Assembly (NCBI RefSeq): GCF_947497025.1 | Contig: NZ_CANMFC010000012.1 | Coordinates: forward strand, 1-64,000 | Length of the DNA stretch: 64,000 bases | DNA from: an uncultured Kushneria sp. | GTDB lineage: Bacteria; Pseudomonadota; Gammaproteobacteria; Pseudomonadales; Halomonadaceae | Direction: 5' to 3' | Part shown: positions 16,630 through 25,324 of the stretch, piece by piece | How the letters are laid out: each line of letters starts with the position of its first letter | Position numbering within the stretch: the stretch's first letter is position 1 | The notes under the pieces: generated by a model | The model's database searches: none | What the model was told of the DNA's origin: nothing | Seen by the model: only the letters and a program-made list of their open reading frames with translations | Translations under genes and position numbers: made by a program

Positions 16630-17484
16630 CTACGTCTGATCGGCAAAGAGATGATGCGCGTGGTATTCGAGATGGTCGTCGATGAAGCTTGCTACAAAGA
16701 AATAGCTATGGTCATAGCCTTCATGACGTCGCAGTTTCAGCGAGACCCCCTGAATATGGCATGCCTTTTCCAGGTGATCGGGTTTGAGCTGCTCATCGAG
16801 AAACTGATCATTCTCACCCTGATCGATAAATATCGGCTGTCTGGACGCCCCGGCCAGCACCAGTTCACAGGCGTCCCAGTCCGACCATTCGGCGCGATCA
16901 TCTCCCAGATAACGGCTGAAAGCTTTCTCACCCCACGGGCAATCCATGGGATTCACAATGGGTGAAAAGGCAGACACGCTGGCATAGCGACCGGGCTGTT
17001 TCAGAGCACAGACCAGTGCGCCATGCCCACCCATGGAGTGCCCGCTGATGGCTTCCCGCTCACCGATGGGAAAATGCTCGCGCACCAGCGCCGGCAGTTC
17101 ATCCGTCACATAGTCATACATGTGATAGTGCCGACTCCATGGCTCTTTTTTGGCATTGAGATAAAAACCGGCGCCCGAGCCAAAATCGTAGCTGTCATGC
17201 TCGCCCGGCAGATCAGTGCCTCGTGGGCTGGTATCCGGACAGATAATGGCCATGCCCAGCCTGGCAGCCATTTTCTGGGCCCCTGACTTTTGCATGAAAT
17301 TCTCATCGGTACAGGTCAGCCCGGAGAGCCACCACAACACCGGTACGGGCCCGGTTTCTGCCTGAGGCGGTAAAAAGATGCCAAACGTCATGTCGCAATC
17401 AAGCACCTGTGAGCGATGGCTGAAGCGCTTGACCCATCCACCATGACTGCGGGTAGCGCTTAACTGTTCGATGGACTGCGTCAT
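16630..17484 (-). CDS. fghA: S-formylglutathione hydrolase
   Basis: 284 residues from ATG 17482-17484 (GGAG 6 bases upstream); the longer frame would use a GTG. This is an esterase-D alpha/beta hydrolase: oxyanion region LWWLSGLTCTDENF, nucleophile Ser in SGHSMGGHGAL, Asp in QGENDQF and His in GYDHSYFFVAS. It hydrolyses S-formylglutathione to formate and glutathione, the last step of glutathione-dependent formaldehyde detoxification. The usual neighbour adhC/frmA is not in this window, so the dehydrogenase must be encoded elsewhere. Confidence 0.93.
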   Translation of the reverse strand: MTQSIEQLSATRSHGGWVKRFSHRSQVLDCDMTFGIFLPPQAETGPVPVLWWLSGLTCTDENFMQKSGAQKMAARLGMAIICPDTSPRGTDLPGEHDSYDFGSGAGFYLNAKKEPWSRHYHMYDYVTDELPALVREHFPIGEREAISGHSMGGHGALVCALKQPGRYASVSAFSPIVNPMDCPWGEKAFSRYLGDDRAEWSDWDACELVLAGASRQPIFIDQGENDQFLDEQLKPDHLEKACHIQGVSLKLRRHEGYDHSYFFVASFIDDHLEYHAHHLFADQT

Positions 17485-17834
17485 GGTCGTCTCCACTGTA
17501 GGTTTATCACTGGCGCAACAGGTACTTTCAACTCTGATTAAAACAGGCCCGACATGCCTGCCAATAATGGGTGTGCGTTATCGACAGGCTTCAGGCAACA
17601 ATACGTCGCGACAGTATAGTGAGCCACGAAAAGAGGAAACGGCAACCGATGGAAGAAACAAATCGGGAAGAAACATCGGCCACGGACGGCACCCACCCTG
17701 ATCGGGGTCAGTAGTGCAGCCATTGCAGCGGTGAAAAAAATACCGGAAAGGCATTGAGGCGGGCAGGTCGTGGCCTGACCTGCCCGTGAGTTCATCAAGG
17801 GTTTAATAGATCAACGGTTTTGGCGATGAACGCG
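17485..17834. other. intergenic region with terminator hairpin
   Basis: No supported gene is seen. The hairpin CGGGCAGGTC (17760-17769), 7-base loop, GACCTGCCCG (17777-17786) lies downstream of the CRP/FNR regulator and is a plausible terminator for it. The rest should carry the fghA promoter. Confidence 0.5.
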
Positions 17835-18599
17835 TCAACGCAGTGTATTGCAGTCCTTTTCAAACAGCTTCAACAGCTCGCTGACGCTATCGTCCAGGTA
17901 AATATCCGAAAAATTGGCCACCTCGTAAAAGGCTTTCAAATCCGGAATGTCGATTCGATTGCGCTCACGATACAAAAGTCCTTCTTCCCGAAGTTCGGAA
18001 AAGGTACGACTGACGTGAACGGCTGAAAGCCCGAGAACATCAGCCAGCACCTGCTGTGAAAGTGGCAGGTTGAATCGATGCGTGATATCCGGGCAGGTCT
18101 TGCTTAAACGCAAATGCATCTCACAGATAAAATGAGCCACCTTCTCACGCGCCGTACGACGGCCCATATTGACCAATCGTTCTGCCATGATGGCCTGCTG
18201 CTGCCCTGCCAGTGAGAACAGTACGGTAGTCAGTTTGGGTGATGTCGTGAAAATATCCGTCAGGTTCCTGATTGGAAAACGACAAATAATGCCTTCTGTC
18301 AGCATGGCTACCGACGTCAGGTGACGTCGAGGTGAAAAATCGCTCAGACCGACAAGATCGCCCGGCAAAAAGATATTGAGAATCTGTCGGGTACCATCGT
18401 CCATTGACCGGTACGAGCATGCCCAACCCTCGCTGAGGACACAAAGCGTTTCAGCAGGATGATTTTCCTCCCACAACATCTGGGCATTCGACACGGTCTG
18501 AGGCGTTTTTTCCAGCGCTGCCAGAAGCTCGGCTTCCGTCTCATCAAGCGCACAATAATGTTTGAAGTTACGCACCAGGCAGCGATCCCTGTCCAACAT
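17835..18599 (-). CDS. CRP/FNR-family transcriptional regulator
   Basis: 254 residues from ATG 18597-18599; a GTG three codons earlier is also possible. The cyclic-nucleotide-binding-like beta-barrel (about 25-145, with LNIFLPGDLVGLSDF) is followed by a long dimerisation helix and a C-terminal winged helix (PLSQQVLADVLGLSAVHVSR, then TFSELREEGLL). Cysteines are present near the N-terminus (Cys7, Cys16), but the CxxC spacing of the FNR iron-sulfur cluster is absent, so it probably does not sense oxygen as FNR does. Ligand and targets are unknown. It stands alone. Confidence 0.82.
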   Translation of the reverse strand: MLDRDRCLVRNFKHYCALDETEAELLAALEKTPQTVSNAQMLWEENHPAETLCVLSEGWACSYRSMDDGTRQILNIFLPGDLVGLSDFSPRRHLTSVAMLTEGIICRFPIRNLTDIFTTSPKLTTVLFSLAGQQQAIMAERLVNMGRRTAREKVAHFICEMHLRLSKTCPDITHRFNLPLSQQVLADVLGLSAVHVSRTFSELREEGLLYRERNRIDIPDLKAFYEVANFSDIYLDDSVSELLKLFEKDCNTLR

Positions 18600-18963
18600 G
18601 GCATGCACCCACGAATGGCGTTGAAATAGCCATACGGTATTATAGTAATAATTGATGCATTACCTTCCAAAGATAGGCGCTATTGTTGGACGAATCGGCC
18701 TCAAATGCCGCTAACCTGGATTATGCAAGTAACAAAAAATCAATCATTTAGGGGGGAAATAGCATCGCACTTGAAGCAGGACATCGCCTGACCGAATCTG
18801 AAAGCGCCGCGGAAGACACCACCCAAAAGAGGCTTGCGGCGTGCAATCGAGTCAGCCTTCTCTGGAAAACATGCCCTTTTCACACCGGAGACCTGTTTGC
18901 TCAAACAGGATCGAATGTCGATCACCTCACTCTTTCCTGCCCCCCGTACCACTCAAATCGTAA
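18600..18963. other. intergenic region upstream of the CRP/FNR regulator
   Basis: No supported gene. On the minus strand a TATAAT (complement of 18639-18644) lies about 40 bp before the regulator's start codon without a good -35 element, which suggests an activator-dependent promoter. Nothing else is recognised. Confidence 0.4.
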
Positions 18964-20910
18964 TCATTTTTTACGAGAAGAATTACGCTGCCCCTGGAAC
19001 AGTGGCTGTGTTTCAAGTAAAGGAGTAATTCGGTCGGCTCGCATGGAGCGAAAGTAATAAAACCCTTGTATCAGATCGACATTGAGTTCCCGAACCAGCT
19101 CCAGTTGCTCACTGGTTTCAACCCCTTCTGCAATGACCTCAAGGCCCAGCCGATGACCGATAAAGACGATACCGGCCAGAATGGCACGATCCTTAAGGCT
19201 TTTAGGGGAATCCATGACAAAGGTACGGTCGATCTTGAGCGAGGTAACGGGGAACTGCTTTAGATAGGCAAGTGAGGAATAACCAGTGCCAAAGTCGTCA
19301 ATGGCAATTTTCATGCCGCGATGATAAAGCGTTTGCAGATAGTCCTTTACCGTCTCATCAGACTGCACCAGAACGTTTTCGGTAATCTCGATACCGACAT
19401 CGCGCATGGAAAGCTGATGGCGCTGCATGGTTTTTTCCAGCTGTTCAAGCATCGCGGTAGAGCGTAGATGCTCTCCCGATAGATTAATATCCACACGATA
19501 GCCATGAAGCCCCTGGGCTTTCCAGCAAGCCTGCTGACGGCACAATGCTTCAATGGACCAGCTTCCCAAACGGCCCATTAGTCCGAACCGCTCAGCAAGC
19601 GGAATGAACTCTGCCGGAGAAACCATGCCACCACCAGCAGGAAACCAGCGCAGCAGTGCCTCCATGCTTTCAATACGGCCACTACGCGATATCTGGGGCT
19701 GATAATGCAGCGCCAACTCCTGTTGGTCGATCGCGTTTTCCAGGCGTTTGAGTAATTCATGCTGGTAAATCAGATCACGGTGAAACTCGTGACTAAATAT
19801 CTGAAAACGGCTTTCACCGGGCATTCTGGCCCGGTTACGCGCCACGTTGGCTGCATAAATCAGGGATTGGGCATCTTCACCATTGTCGGGAAAAAGGCTG
19901 ATGCCCTGACTGACCGTAATGTAGTGTGACTTGCCATTCAACAGGAAAGGCAGTTCGAACATGCTGTTGACCCGGTCGATCAACTGCAGGGCATGGCGTC
20001 TTGAATCGAGATGCGTACAGGCCATGACGAACTCATCATTGCCAAAACGTGCCAATAGATCAGAGGTATAACAGTGCTGAGAAAGACGCTCGGCGACCTG
20101 GGTCAGCAAATGGTTCCCCTGGTCATACCCCAGCGAGTCGTTGATCTCGGAAAAGTTTTCGATATCAATAAAAAAGACCGCCAGCGGCGCCCTTTGCCGA
20201 TCTTCATCTTCGATCAGCCGGTTGAGCTCAGCAATGAAAGCCGCCCGATTGGGCAAAAGCGTCAGCGGATCGTAACGCCGGATAAAATCAAGGTCGCGAT
20301 GTGCCTGCTTTTGTACTGACAGGTCAACGTCTACACAGAACATCAGTGGATTGTCAGTATGCTGTCCAAGCATGACATGGTGAGAAAACACCGCCACGCT
20401 GCGCCCTGACTTGTGCACCAGCTCTATTTCGCTGGCAGGTATTTCCACCCCTTCATTGATCCAGCTCTGATGCGCACGTACCACCGACTCGCGCATGTCC
20501 TGCGGAATAATCAGCTCTTCAAACCGGCAGCCCATCACCTCATCGGGCATATAGCCATAGAGCTGTGTGCTGGCCGCATTCCAGTAGATGACACGCCTTT
20601 TACGATCGTAGCCCTGCACCGCCACGCGCGGCAGACTCTCAAGCAGCGCCCGAAAGCGCTGCTCGCTTCGATCGTAGCGCAAACGCTCATGACTGCTGAG
20701 GCGGTTGGCCGGATGATGAAGCTGCTGGTAGAGCTGACGATTGCGCAGTCGGGTGCGATGCCAGGCCAACAGGACCGCAAAAAGGGCTAACCCCAGAATC
20801 ATGATCGCCAGATTGCGCGCACCAATGAATGGCGTGATCACCAGCACCGCTATCAGGCCTGAAATCCATAGAGCAAGGCCATGGCGCGGGTAATTGTGCG
20901 AAATGCGCAT
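18964..20910 (-). CDS. membrane GGDEF-EAL protein, probable c-di-GMP phosphodiesterase
   Basis: 648 residues. Two N-terminal membrane helices (about 12-45) are followed by a PAS domain (about 85-205), a GGDEF domain (about 210-375) and an EAL domain (about 390-635). The cyclase signature is degenerate (RFGNDEF, Asn for the second Gly), so synthesis activity is doubtful. The EAL side is complete: MEALLRWF, EITENVLVQ, IDDFGTGYSSLAYLK and VIAEGVET. It likely degrades c-di-GMP in response to a PAS-sensed signal. The TTG-rich start region has GGAG directly abutting ATG 20910 and AGGA 10 bases upstream. Confidence 0.88.
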   Translation of the reverse strand: MRISHNYPRHGLALWISGLIAVLVITPFIGARNLAIMILGLALFAVLLAWHRTRLRNRQLYQQLHHPANRLSSHERLRYDRSEQRFRALLESLPRVAVQGYDRKRRVIYWNAASTQLYGYMPDEVMGCRFEELIIPQDMRESVVRAHQSWINEGVEIPASEIELVHKSGRSVAVFSHHVMLGQHTDNPLMFCVDVDLSVQKQAHRDLDFIRRYDPLTLLPNRAAFIAELNRLIEDEDRQRAPLAVFFIDIENFSEINDSLGYDQGNHLLTQVAERLSQHCYTSDLLARFGNDEFVMACTHLDSRRHALQLIDRVNSMFELPFLLNGKSHYITVSQGISLFPDNGEDAQSLIYAANVARNRARMPGESRFQIFSHEFHRDLIYQHELLKRLENAIDQQELALHYQPQISRSGRIESMEALLRWFPAGGGMVSPAEFIPLAERFGLMGRLGSWSIEALCRQQACWKAQGLHGYRVDINLSGEHLRSTAMLEQLEKTMQRHQLSMRDVGIEITENVLVQSDETVKDYLQTLYHRGMKIAIDDFGTGYSSLAYLKQFPVTSLKIDRTFVMDSPKSLKDRAILAGIVFIGHRLGLEVIAEGVETSEQLELVRELNVDLIQGFYYFRSMRADRITPLLETQPLFQGQRNSSRKK

Positions 20911-21165
20911 CTCCGATTAATCCTGATCCGACCCGGCAAAGGGCCCGCTGGTCAAAAGTACTGGCGTCTTTTATCAGCATAACAGCTTACGCCATGTCAC
21001 AAGGAATAATTGAGACGTTACCAATGTTCTGGTGTTGGCTCCAATTTTTGCCCGCCCTTTGCACCCGATCATCAATCCCCTTCTGAAAGCCCATAACATT
21101 TATCTGCGGGCTGTCAGCAAATGCAGACAGTCAGCGTTACTTATTATTTTTTCAGGAGAAAAAAG

Positions 21166-21921
21166 ATGACCACTACCAACGCGCAGTCCTTTTGGCAGCA
21201 CAGTGTCCCCGTGGAACTTGCTGAACACGACTGGTGCTTTACCCATGTTCGCGATCGTATTGACCTGGAAGCGTGGCAGGCCTTTACTCGTGACATTCCC
21301 CGCGACCCTTACGTTGAACGCCGTTGGAAGCGCATGTCATGGCTGGCGCTTGACGAACAGGGACACATGAAAAGCCTGGGCGAGTGCCCCATGGCACAAG
21401 GGGGGCAGTACAATGATGCCGAAAGCATGGCGGACAAGTTGCGCTGGTACCCGGCGCTGGAGCAGGATTTTCTCGACCGTCCCGACGTCCGCGCCTTTGT
21501 GGAGGCCTGGGCAGCGCTCTGGGGTCTTGATGCCAACGAGCCCATTCTGATGCAGATTACCGGCGTCAAGGGATCGGGGGAACTTGACCCCTTGCAGGGC
21601 CAGGGCATTCATGCCGATGGCTGCCGCTATCTGAGCATCATGGTACTGGACCGTGACAACGTCAGCGGTGCTGAAAGCGTGCTTTATGCCGATCGCGCAG
21701 GTCAGCAGCAGCTGGCCGATCAGGTCATGGTGCCGGGCGATGTGCTGCACCTGCGTGATGACCGCCTCTTTCACGGCGCAAAGGCATTGCGTCAGGAAGA
21801 TCCGAACCAGCCTTATGAGCGGTTTATCATCATCATCAACTCGAGCTTCGTGGATGGCTTTCAAAACCGCATGCTGCGCCGCTATTTCCCCGAAGCCGTC
21901 ATTCATGAACACATTGCCTGA
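21166..21921 (+). CDS. 2-oxoglutarate/Fe(II)-dependent oxygenase (2OG-Fe_Oxy_2 / IDO-like)
   Basis: 251 residues from ATG 21166 with AGGAG 7-8 bases upstream; the ATG at 21121 has no such site. The metal triad is His149-x-Asp151 in QGIHADGCRY and His203 in RLFHGAKAL, with Arg219 in ERFIIII as the likely 2OG anchor. The HxDG...R.NVSGAES pattern is that of the family containing L-isoleucine 4-hydroxylase and other free-amino-acid hydroxylases. The substrate is unknown. It is monocistronic with a GC-rich hairpin after it. Confidence 0.8.
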   Translation: MTTTNAQSFWQHSVPVELAEHDWCFTHVRDRIDLEAWQAFTRDIPRDPYVERRWKRMSWLALDEQGHMKSLGECPMAQGGQYNDAESMADKLRWYPALEQDFLDRPDVRAFVEAWAALWGLDANEPILMQITGVKGSGELDPLQGQGIHADGCRYLSIMVLDRDNVSGAESVLYADRAGQQQLADQVMVPGDVLHLRDDRLFHGAKALRQEDPNQPYERFIIIINSSFVDGFQNRMLRRYFPEAVIHEHIA

Positions 21922-21975
21922 TCCTTCAGGCGGAATTGTTTTGTCAATAACGCCTCATCAAACCTAAAAGGAGCC

Positions 21976-21999
21976 GCCGGCCGACGCCTGTCGGCCGGC
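21976..21999. terminator. GC-rich hairpin between convergent genes
   Basis: GCCGGCCGAC, loop GCCT, GTCGGCCGGC is a perfect 10-bp stem separating the 2OG oxygenase and tag. No T-tract follows. Confidence 0.6.
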
Positions 22000-22017
22000 A
22001 CCCGGTGGCCCGGACCA

Positions 22018-22617
22018 TCATGACCGACCCACCATGGGCCCCTGCCCCATTGCGGCCACGGCCTGACGCCGATGACAGTCAGGCGCATGATCGTTGACCA
22101 TTCCCGTCGCCTGCATCCAGGCATAGATGATGGTAGGTCCTGCAAACTTGAACCCCCTTGCCTTGAGCGCTTTCGAAAACGCGTTAGATAACGGCGTTTG
22201 CACCGGTACCGGCGGCGGGTTCTGAATCGGACGATGCCCTGTCATCGACCAGCAGAATGTAGCGAAGTCCTCTCCCTGATCCTGCATGCGCAAAAAGGCC
22301 CGGGCGTTACCGATGGTCGCCTCGATCTTGGCCCGCGAACGAATGATGCCGGCATTGCTCAGCAACCTTTCAACATCATGCTCTGTGAAACAGGCAACGC
22401 GTTCGGGATCGAACCCCTCGAAAGCCTCACGAAAGGCATCACGCTTTTTCAAAACGGTCAGCCATGACAGGCCTGCCTGAAAGCCATCGAGGATCAGCTT
22501 CTCCCAAAGGGCTCGACCATCAGGTTCCGGTACGCCCCATTCATGATCGTGATAGTGCGCCAGCACAGGGTTACCCTGAACCCACTGGCAGCGTACTGGT
22601 GAGGGCGTGTCCGTCAT
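22018..22617 (-). CDS. tag: DNA-3-methyladenine glycosylase I
   Basis: 199 residues. TAG family hallmarks: the zinc ligands Cys (RCQWV), His (HDHEWG), His and Cys (NDHAPDCHR), the recognition segment LILDGFQAGLSWLTVLKKR, and NAGIIRSRAKIEATIGNA. It excises 3-methyladenine from alkylated DNA. The length fits the family. It forms a single-gene unit in the opposite direction to its neighbours. Confidence 0.93.
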   Translation of the reverse strand: MTDTPSPVRCQWVQGNPVLAHYHDHEWGVPEPDGRALWEKLILDGFQAGLSWLTVLKKRDAFREAFEGFDPERVACFTEHDVERLLSNAGIIRSRAKIEATIGNARAFLRMQDQGEDFATFCWSMTGHRPIQNPPPVPVQTPLSNAFSKALKARGFKFAGPTIIYAWMQATGMVNDHAPDCHRRQAVAAMGQGPMVGRS

Positions 22618-22746
22618 AAGACATCTCCGGTTTTATCGCTTCAATACGACCTGTCGCGTGCGTGTTTTCCAGCGGGCATCTGACAGCGAGGCCTTCATGC
22701 ATCTACCTTGAAGACTCACTTTCCTCCCCGTTCAAAGGCGGCACCC

Positions 22747-23247
22747 ATGAACCCCATCATGCACACCATTGTGGTCGGCATTTTAAGCTATCTGATCCTG
22801 ATTATCGTTTTACGCATTTCGGGCAAGCGTACCCTGTCAAAATGGAATGCGTTTGATTTCGTCACCACCATCGCGCTGGGCTCCATTCTGGCCACGGCCC
22901 TGACTTCGACGCAGGTCTCCCTCGCCCAGAGCGTGACCGCTTTCATTGTGATCGTGATGCTGCAGTTTGTGATTACCTTTATCTCGGTGCGCTCGCTCGG
23001 TGTGCTCAAGCTGATCAAGTCTCAGCCCACTCTGCTGCTTTTCAAGGGTCAGTACTGTCGTGATGCCATGCAGCGCGAGCGTGTGGCAAAGGCAGAAATT
23101 CTGGCGGCCATTCGTGAAAAGGGCATGGCTGACGTCGAGCAGGTGCACGCTGTCGTTCTGGAAACCGATGGCACTTTCAGTGTGATCGGCAATGCCGGAG
23201 ACCATGACTCGGCACTGGAAGGCGTCGAAGGCGTTTCGAACCAATAA
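22747..23247 (+). CDS. DUF421 (YetF/YcaP-type) membrane protein
   Basis: 166 residues from ATG 22747. Three N-terminal membrane helices (about 5-75), with RISGKRTLSKWNAFDFVTTI linking the first two as in the family, are followed by a cytoplasmic DUF421 domain (RSLGVLKLIKSQPTLLLFKG, then AAIREKGMADVEQVHAVVLE). Function is unknown; Bacillus members affect envelope stress and sporulation traits. The Shine-Dalgarno is weak (AAGGCGG). Confidence 0.88.
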   Translation: MNPIMHTIVVGILSYLILIIVLRISGKRTLSKWNAFDFVTTIALGSILATALTSTQVSLAQSVTAFIVIVMLQFVITFISVRSLGVLKLIKSQPTLLLFKGQYCRDAMQRERVAKAEILAAIREKGMADVEQVHAVVLETDGTFSVIGNAGDHDSALEGVEGVSNQ

Positions 23248-23256
23248 CGACAAAAT

Positions 23257-23274
23257 GGCCCCGGTCAAGGGGCC
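23257..23274. terminator. short hairpin after the DUF421 gene
   Basis: GGCCCC, loop GGTCAA, GGGGCC lies 10 bp past the stop codon. The stem is short and has no T-tract, so this is a weak call. Confidence 0.4.
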
Positions 23275-23359
23275 TGATCATGTCATGACACACGATCAAC
23301 ACGGGCCATCATGAAGGCGCCACTCCCGGCCACGCCCATGATCCTGTCGATATCTGCCC

Positions 23360-23971
23360 ATGACGACTCATCACCCTCTTGCCGCCACCCTGCTGACCTG
23401 CTGTCTTGCCCTGCCCTTCACCACGTCGGCGCAGGCCTTCACCTGGTGGGACGACAACCGTGAGATGGCCATCACTCAATCGAGAGCCGAACTGGTTCAG
23501 CAGGTACGCCAACTCAAGGGATTGGCACAACTGCAATACATCAATCGAGTGGTCAATAACGCGGCGCGCCAGCAGGAAGAAGCCACCGATATCTGGAAAG
23601 GGTTTGATCGCCTGACCCGTGAAGGATTCGGCGACTGCGAAGACTTTGCTCTCGCCAAATACCAGATTCTGCGGGAGACCGGCATGCCAGCTGACAGGCT
23701 CGACCTTCTTGCCGTCAGGGACACACTGACTCCCACCTATCACGCCGTTCTACGTTATCGGATGGATGACGGCAGTTATTTGATTCTCGACAACCTGACC
23801 ACGCTGATACTGCCGCAGGCGCGGCGTACCGACCTCACACCCATCGTGGCCTTTGATGAAACGCACAGCATGCTGTGGAAAAAGGATCATTTCGTATCAA
23901 TTACCCCTTCGCACGTCAGGCTGGGCGGCAAACTGCTGAGTGAACGCATGGCGAGCCTGATGCATTACTGA
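23360..23971 (+). CDS. exported transglutaminase-like cysteine peptidase (BTLCP, LapG-related)
   Basis: 203 residues. A signal peptide (to about 26, ending SAQA) is followed by a bacterial transglutaminase-like cysteine proteinase domain: catalytic Cys in GFGDCEDFALAKY, His in TYHAVLRYR and Asp in LILDNLTTLI. This is the family of LapG, the periplasmic protease that releases large biofilm adhesins. No LapD or adhesin gene is adjacent, so it should be called LapG-like only. A GGDEF-EAL protein sits 2.4 kb away but is not LapD-like in domain order. Confidence 0.82.
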   Translation: MTTHHPLAATLLTCCLALPFTTSAQAFTWWDDNREMAITQSRAELVQQVRQLKGLAQLQYINRVVNNAARQQEEATDIWKGFDRLTREGFGDCEDFALAKYQILRETGMPADRLDLLAVRDTLTPTYHAVLRYRMDDGSYLILDNLTTLILPQARRTDLTPIVAFDETHSMLWKKDHFVSITPSHVRLGGKLLSERMASLMHY

Positions 23972-23984
23972 GCGCGGAGACCCT

Positions 23985-24584
23985 TCAGGCTGCCAGCGCC
24001 TCCGTCAGATAGGCACGAAGCGGCGCATTTTTGAACTGACACTTTAAATACCAGAGCTGTCTGGCGGTCATGGTTTTCGGCCGGGTCATGTAAAGTACTT
24101 CGGCCATGGTAGGCACGAAGGGTTTCAACAACAGTGCCATACCCGCCTCCTCCGGAGTTCGATTACCCTTGAGGCTGTTACAGCGCTGACAGCAGGCAAC
24201 CGCATTGAGCATCGAGAGCCGGCCACCGCGCGAACGCGGCAGGATATGATCGATCGTCAGGGCCTGACGCGTCACCGTGACCCCACAGTAGGCGCAGCAC
24301 AGCCCTTCACGGTACTTGCACAGCACCCGATTGAAGCCGGTATGCTCAAATGCCAGCATGGCATTGACGGGCGGCGACACCCCAATCACTTCGGGAATAT
24401 CGATAAAGGATTGTTGGCCGGTCAGCGAGCTGGTGCCGCCGTGCAATCGATAGGCGGCCTCGCCATCGGCCCACACCACGCCCCCTTCGCACGCACGCGA
24501 CATCAACACTGCAGCCTCTTCAAGCGTTAACCAGTCGATTGGAATGCCGGAGGCATGAAGACGTAACACCATGGGTTGGCGCAT
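23985..24584 (-). CDS. HNH endonuclease
   Basis: 199 residues. The central HNH core is intact: CAYCGVTVTRQALTIDHILP, GGRLSMLNAVACCQRCNSLK, with paired CxxC zinc sites and the IDH catalytic His. The flanking N-terminal portion (WLTLEEAAVLMSRACEGGVV) and C-terminal portion resemble stand-alone chromosomal HNH proteins rather than homing or restriction enzymes. Role unknown; no modification enzyme lies nearby. It converges on the BTLCP gene with a 13-bp gap. Confidence 0.85.
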   Translation of the reverse strand: MRQPMVLRLHASGIPIDWLTLEEAAVLMSRACEGGVVWADGEAAYRLHGGTSSLTGQQSFIDIPEVIGVSPPVNAMLAFEHTGFNRVLCKYREGLCCAYCGVTVTRQALTIDHILPRSRGGRLSMLNAVACCQRCNSLKGNRTPEEAGMALLLKPFVPTMAEVLYMTRPKTMTARQLWYLKCQFKNAPLRAYLTEALAA

Positions 24585-24736
24585 AACACGAAACTCCCCA
24601 CGAGTCGAGACGATAGCTACGATCCTACACCACTATGTCATTCCCGTGACAATCCCTGCATAAGTCTTTATTGACCCGACCGTTACCTTCTTTTTGGCAT
24701 ATGCCGGAACATGACCCGTTGACAGCAAACTGTTCC

Positions 24737-24766
24737 ATACATAAAACGTTCTATATATGAAACGTT
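24737..24766 (+). promoter_or_regulatory. tandem 14-bp repeat, candidate operator of the XRE-cupin regulator
   Basis: ATACATAAAACGTT (24737-24750) and ATATATGAAACGTT (24753-24766) are near-identical direct repeats with a 16-bp period, each ending in the palindrome AACGTT. They lie 21 bp before the regulator's start codon in the only control region of the XRE-azlC-azlD operon, which suggests autoregulation. Confidence 0.6.
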
Positions 24767-24787
24767 TCTTCTGTCAACAATGGAACA

Positions 24788-25324
24788 ATGGATCTCATGG
24801 ATGATGATGCCCTGCAACGACTGGGCCGGCGTATCACAGCGCTGCGCCAGCACAAAACGTGGTCACTGACCTTTCTGGCCGACAGGGCCGGCATTGCCAA
24901 ATCGAGCCTGTCACGCCTTGAGCAGGGCAAGGGCAATCCGACACTCGACACCCTTTGGCGCCTGGCCCTGCAACTGGAAACCCCTTTCAGCGCCCTGATT
25001 GCCACTGCTCAGAGCAGCATCATCGAGGGGGATATCTCGGTGTCCCTGCTTGATCGCCATCGCGGTGTCCTGCCCGTGGATATCTACCTGATGACGCTTG
25101 CTCCCGATGCCGTGCGCTACACTGGCGCTCACGTCGCGGGAACACGGGAAACCCTTCAGATCATCACGGGCCGACTGCAGGCCGGCCCCGACCAGGCACT
25201 CGTTATTCTGGAAACCGAAGAAATACATCAGTTTGCGGCAGGGCAGCCCCATACCTACCGCGCAGGCCCCCAGGGCGCCACAGTGCTCGTCACCATCTTT
25301 TATCCGCAGGGAGAGGTGGCATGA
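24788..25324 (+). CDS. XRE-family regulator with C-terminal cupin
   Basis: 178 residues. The N-terminal HTH (about 10-66; LTFLADRAGIAKSSLSRLEQ) and C-terminal cupin (about 105-178; VDIYLMTLAPDAVRYTG, then IHQFAAGQPHTYRAG) form the typical small-molecule-sensing architecture. The azlC start codon overlaps its stop codon (ATGA), so it heads an operon with a branched-chain amino acid exporter and probably controls it. The cupin ligand may be an amino acid; this is inferred. Confidence 0.87.
   Translation: MDLMDDDALQRLGRRITALRQHKTWSLTFLADRAGIAKSSLSRLEQGKGNPTLDTLWRLALQLETPFSALIATAQSSIIEGDISVSLLDRHRGVLPVDIYLMTLAPDAVRYTGAHVAGTRETLQIITGRLQAGPDQALVILETEEIHQFAAGQPHTYRAGPQGATVLVTIFYPQGEVA

Noticed and set aside
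17538-17798. 86-codon minus-strand open frame in the fghA/CRP intergenic region
   Set aside because: Cys/Phe-rich composition, no ribosome binding site and overlap with a terminator hairpin; not supported as a gene.
23360-23971. Definite LapG adhesin protease
   Set aside because: The catalytic triad is present, but there is no LapD or large adhesin gene nearby, so only the wider family name is justified.
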